Part shown: one piece after another, positions 61,057 through 64,000 of the stretch | Position numbering within the stretch: the first letter of the stretch is position 1 | Layout: every line of letters starts with the position of its first letter | DNA from: Galbula dea | Lineage: Eukaryota; Chordata; Aves; Piciformes; Galbulidae | Direction of reading: 5' to 3' | Assembly: GCA_013399015.1 (NCBI GenBank) | Contig: VWZX01006713.1 | Location: forward strand, 1-64,000 | DNA: 64,000 nucleotides | Notes under the pieces: generated by a model | What the model was told of the DNA's origin: nothing | Databases searched by the model: none | What the model saw: the letters and a program-made list of their open reading frames with translations, nothing else | Program-made: the position numbers and the translations under genes

Positions 61057-61097
61057 TTGTTGGTTTGTTGAGGGGTTTTGGTCTTTTTGTTTTTCAT
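61057..61097. repeat. G/T-rich simple tract
   Basis: TTGTTGGTTTGTTGAGGGG then TTTTGGTCTTTTTG: the G/T-strand version of the recurring tract, about 250 bp from the A/C-strand tract at 60745-60813 and therefore in roughly inverted orientation to it. A run of 13 A follows at 61128-61140. Confidence 0.75.
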
Positions 61098-62079
61098 TTA
61101 GAAGCCAATATTTAAGAGAAAAGTAAGAAAAAAAAAAAAAGGATTAAACACCTTCAGAATGAAATGGCACCACAAAATAAGTTAACTTTTCCTTGGACAC
61201 CAAGTGCAAATCCCATGACTCATCCACTTGTGCTCAAAAAGCCAGAACAGCAAGTGTTTAAAAGACATCAGTATTTTCAAGTATGTCACTTACAACAACC
61301 TTCATTAAGGGTAGAAAGCACAACTCCTTTCTAAATAGCAGCTTAGGACCACTGCTTTCATGATCTCTGCTATCATTTAAATGATCTGAAAAGCTGATGA
61401 TGAGTTGAAACAGTAACTACCATGCCAGTAAATATACAGAAGTGTACCCATTTGCTAATGATTTTGTCTATGGCTTACATGCAGTCAGAAGTACCATTAT
61501 GTAATTAAACCAAATGGAACATATAGCTCTCAATGTAGAGAAAATATTTCATTTCAGCTGTAGAAATAAGCAAACAAGCTCCAAAAAGATGTTTTGCACC
61601 CATGTCTATGCTTCTTTCAGGCTACTCACTGCCTAACTTTGAAGCAGAGGAGGCAAAAGGCAGGTAACACCTCCAGGTGCATGGTACAAACCTGTATTTC
61701 CGTGGCAGACTGCTAATTTCTTTGCCACATATGCTTTAATTTTGGATAATGGCCTGACTTGAAATTACGGCTCACATTTGATGGATCTAGCTGCTCAGCA
61801 TTTCCCCACTGTTTACACTGGGGGAAGCAGGCAGAAGAGAAACAGCAAAAACAAATGGGAGGGAAGGTCATTTCACTTGCTGGATTCCCAGGTGACTCAA
61901 ACACACTCTCCCCTCCCACCCCAGCCCCCATGCCCACCTGCTCAGCTTGGGAATAGCACAGTATTTATTAACTCCTACCTGTGGTTGGCAACTCTCCTCA
62001 CTTTACTGAAACTACAGCAGATTCTCACACTCTGCTGCACAATGGTCCTCATCTGCTAAATGAAATACCAGGACTCAGA
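61098..62079. other. Gene-free, A13 run
   Basis: A13 at 61128-61140. No gene or transposon is recognised. Short frames near 61713-62059 on both strands are unmatched. Confidence 0.55.
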
Positions 62080-62230
62080 AGCACATCAATGCCAATCCCC
62101 GTGCTAATTGATTGTTAATGTCCAAACAGGCTGCTGATTGGCACTAATTTGTTAGCTATAGATTACCAAACCCTTTGGGATACTAAATCAGTGTGATGCA
62201 CTTTTCTGGGCTATAACAGCACAAAGTCTT
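62080..62230. promoter_or_regulatory. Candidate conserved block with CCAAT/NFI-like inverted repeat
   Basis: TGCCAATC (62090-62097) and GATTGGCA (62136-62143) form a perfect 8-bp inverted repeat with 38 bases between. Each arm contains a CCAAT/ATTGG word and a TGCCAA/TTGGCA half-site like that of NFI. Between the arms and to the right lie GCTAATTGATTGTTAATG and CACTAATTTGTTAGC, rich in homeodomain-type words. Confidence 0.3.
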
Positions 62231-64000
62231 TAAAAGGTTACCCAGCCCTGATGCAGCCTTGAAAAATGTTATTCTTAGGAGACAGTTGGTCAAGTAATAT
62301 AAACAAGAGATGCTAGAAATCTTACAAACAAATACATTTCAATGCCTTTAAAAACAGATTTTAAAAGCCTTTTTTCTATCCTATCTGCATCTCTCTGCAA
62401 GTAACTCAAATGCAAATGAAATTTGATGTCATGGTCAAACCCATCTCTACACATCTCTCACAGAAATATTCAAGAATCTGTAGAAATTAAACCTTGCAGC
62501 TTCTTTAATTATTCTACAGAGGCACATAACACAGAGCATATCTCAGAGAGGTGTCCTAAGTCTGCTCCCCCCCAACCATAAATAGGAACTTTAATACTAA
62601 TTTCACTCAAAATGGAAATAAACTACTGCTATCTCCTTCTGTGTCATGTTAAATGAAGAATTTCAATAGTGTATTCAACCAGGAGTTTACTCCACTAAAT
62701 GGTTATCCAGTCCAATGAGATTCTTGTCTTTTGGGGTAAACCTTCATGAAAACAGCAGATAATATTGGAGGAAACATGCAAATCAAAGCCCTTCTCTGTA
62801 CTCTCAATCTGGCAAATAACTAACTGACTCTTCACTTTACTTTTTGTTATCATTAACCTCAAAAAACAGCACAAAAATTTAAAAACTAACACTTAAATAG
62901 TTTGGAGTTTCAGTTAACCAAAATCCTTCTACATGGGAGAAGAATCAAGACTCCCTTCTCTGTCATCCCTTGAATATCATAAGCACCATGTTGCATATAG
63001 ACATCCGTGTGTTCCCTGCCCCAAGCCAAAATGTGCTGCTGTCCAGGTGCAGACGATGCAGCCTTGCTCACAGAAGAGATCAAGGACAAGGCAAGGAGGT
63101 GTTTTCCCAGCACTTGCCTGGTAGGGTGAGGTTTCCTTCCTCACAGTGCTCACACATGTCCCTGATTGGTTGCCTCTCCACAACTCAGTTCCATAACAAA
63201 AGGTATTCGACCCTATTTAAATTATGGCTTTAAACACAAACCTCAAGTTTTTCAGGTCTAGTGGCTTGGCACCAATAAAAGCTAGGCCTAATCTCACCAC
63301 TACCTCTTAGACTCTGCATTTGATGTCCTAAACCAAACTACATTTTAAAGGCCTTCTGCACAGCAGTTTGTTTGCAGCCAAGTCAGTGAAGCTGATAGAA
63401 GAGGAAGAAATTATGGACCTCCATTATTTCCCAGGCTTTGGAAAAATAAACCTGTTGTAGTTTTCTTGGGATCATACCCTGAAGTACTAAGTTTCTGATG
63501 TGAAACGTGTTTTATCTACCAAAAAACATAGCTTTCAAACTCAGACCTTTCCTGACTGTGTTCCAGAGAGCATTTGGGGTTTTTTTTCCTTTCCAAAAGG
63601 ATCTGAAGTTCTACTTCATCCTGTTCTTTTCATCTTTGCTATCATCTACACATAATTCATACTCTCCCTATATGTTGTCTCTCTACCACATATCCTTGAG
63701 GTTTTTTTCTGCCAAGTATTAAAGATAAACCTTTCAAAAAAAGACACCTTTCAGTGATCCCTACTCCCTCCTTAGATTTAAAGAAATACATGCTACATAG
63801 GTGTGGTTTTGTCTCCTTTTTTGTCTGAATCCACACTTGTACAGATGTGAAGTAGAGGACACTACAAGGAGAGAACCACACTCTGAAGGCCGCACATGTG
63901 CACGCTGCACAACTAGGAACACACTCTTCGGTTACACTCATGCAGCTGAAAGAGGTCAGCAAGTGAACAGCCAGAAGGGCATAGTAGGGTGCTAAGTCTT
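62231..64000. other. Gene-free, no recognised element
   Basis: Includes a perfect octamer word ATGCAAAT at 62410-62417 and a C7 run near 62568. No CR1 motif or tandem repeat. Frames of 101 codons (63657-63962 -) and less are unmatched. Confidence 0.5.

Noticed and set aside
15888..62417. Three perfect octamer words (15888-15895, 44763-44770, 62410-62417)
   Set aside because: About two exact matches are expected by chance over both strands of 64 kb. Only the first has extra context.

Overview
This window is nuclear DNA from a vertebrate, almost certainly a bird. The diagnostic evidence is a set of eight 5'-truncated CR1 LINE copies. They end in the short bird-type 3' motif (ATTCTATGATTCTA or ATTCTGTGATT, or its complement) and carry the usual 3'-end wording (GTTGGAAGGGACCT, CATCTAGTTCCAACCCCC). 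There are no mammalian Alu or L1 copies, no bacterial operon structure, no rRNA or tRNA gene and no CRISPR array. The DNA is AT-leaning and poor in CpG, as expected for ordinary avian intergenic or intronic sequence. I cannot name the species or the host locus.

No protein-coding gene can be supported. All open frames are short (132 codons at most) and scattered over both strands. Apart from two that are decayed CR1 ORF2 tails (29976-30329 + and 47637-47873 -), none resembles a family I recognise. The supported features are CR1 fragments (about 2 kb, roughly 3% of the window), one MIR-type SINE relic (32242-32393) and a weaker MIR/L2-like piece near 9675-9765. There are also a 75-bp direct repeat with copies 1.73 kb apart (5696-5770 and 7426-7500), small tandem duplications, one (AC)9 microsatellite and a recurring class of A/C-rich (or G/T-rich) simple tracts.

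Layout: 1-7.5 kb is unique sequence with two CR1 copies and the 75-bp repeat. The stretch from 7.5 to 14 kb is mostly featureless. From 14.1 to 16.1 kb there is a cluster of CpG-retaining, repeat-free blocks, including a minus-strand frame flanked by splice-like sites and a perfect 7-7-7 hairpin. From 16 to 30 kb only CR1 relics stand out. At 30-33 kb lie the longest CR1, the MIR relic, a CpG-retaining block and a 28-bp-period duplication. From 33 to 47.6 kb nothing but simple tracts is visible. From 47.6 to 64 kb, CR1 relics alternate with further CpG-retaining blocks near 48.1-48.4, 50.7-51.0, 54.4-54.7, 59.0-59.4 and 62.1 kb, several with palindromes or inverted repeats.

The simplest reading is a gene-poor or deep-intronic stretch. 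The spaced CpG-retaining blocks may be conserved regulatory elements, but that is inference from composition and motifs and needs cross-species alignment. I found no convincing new biological system.
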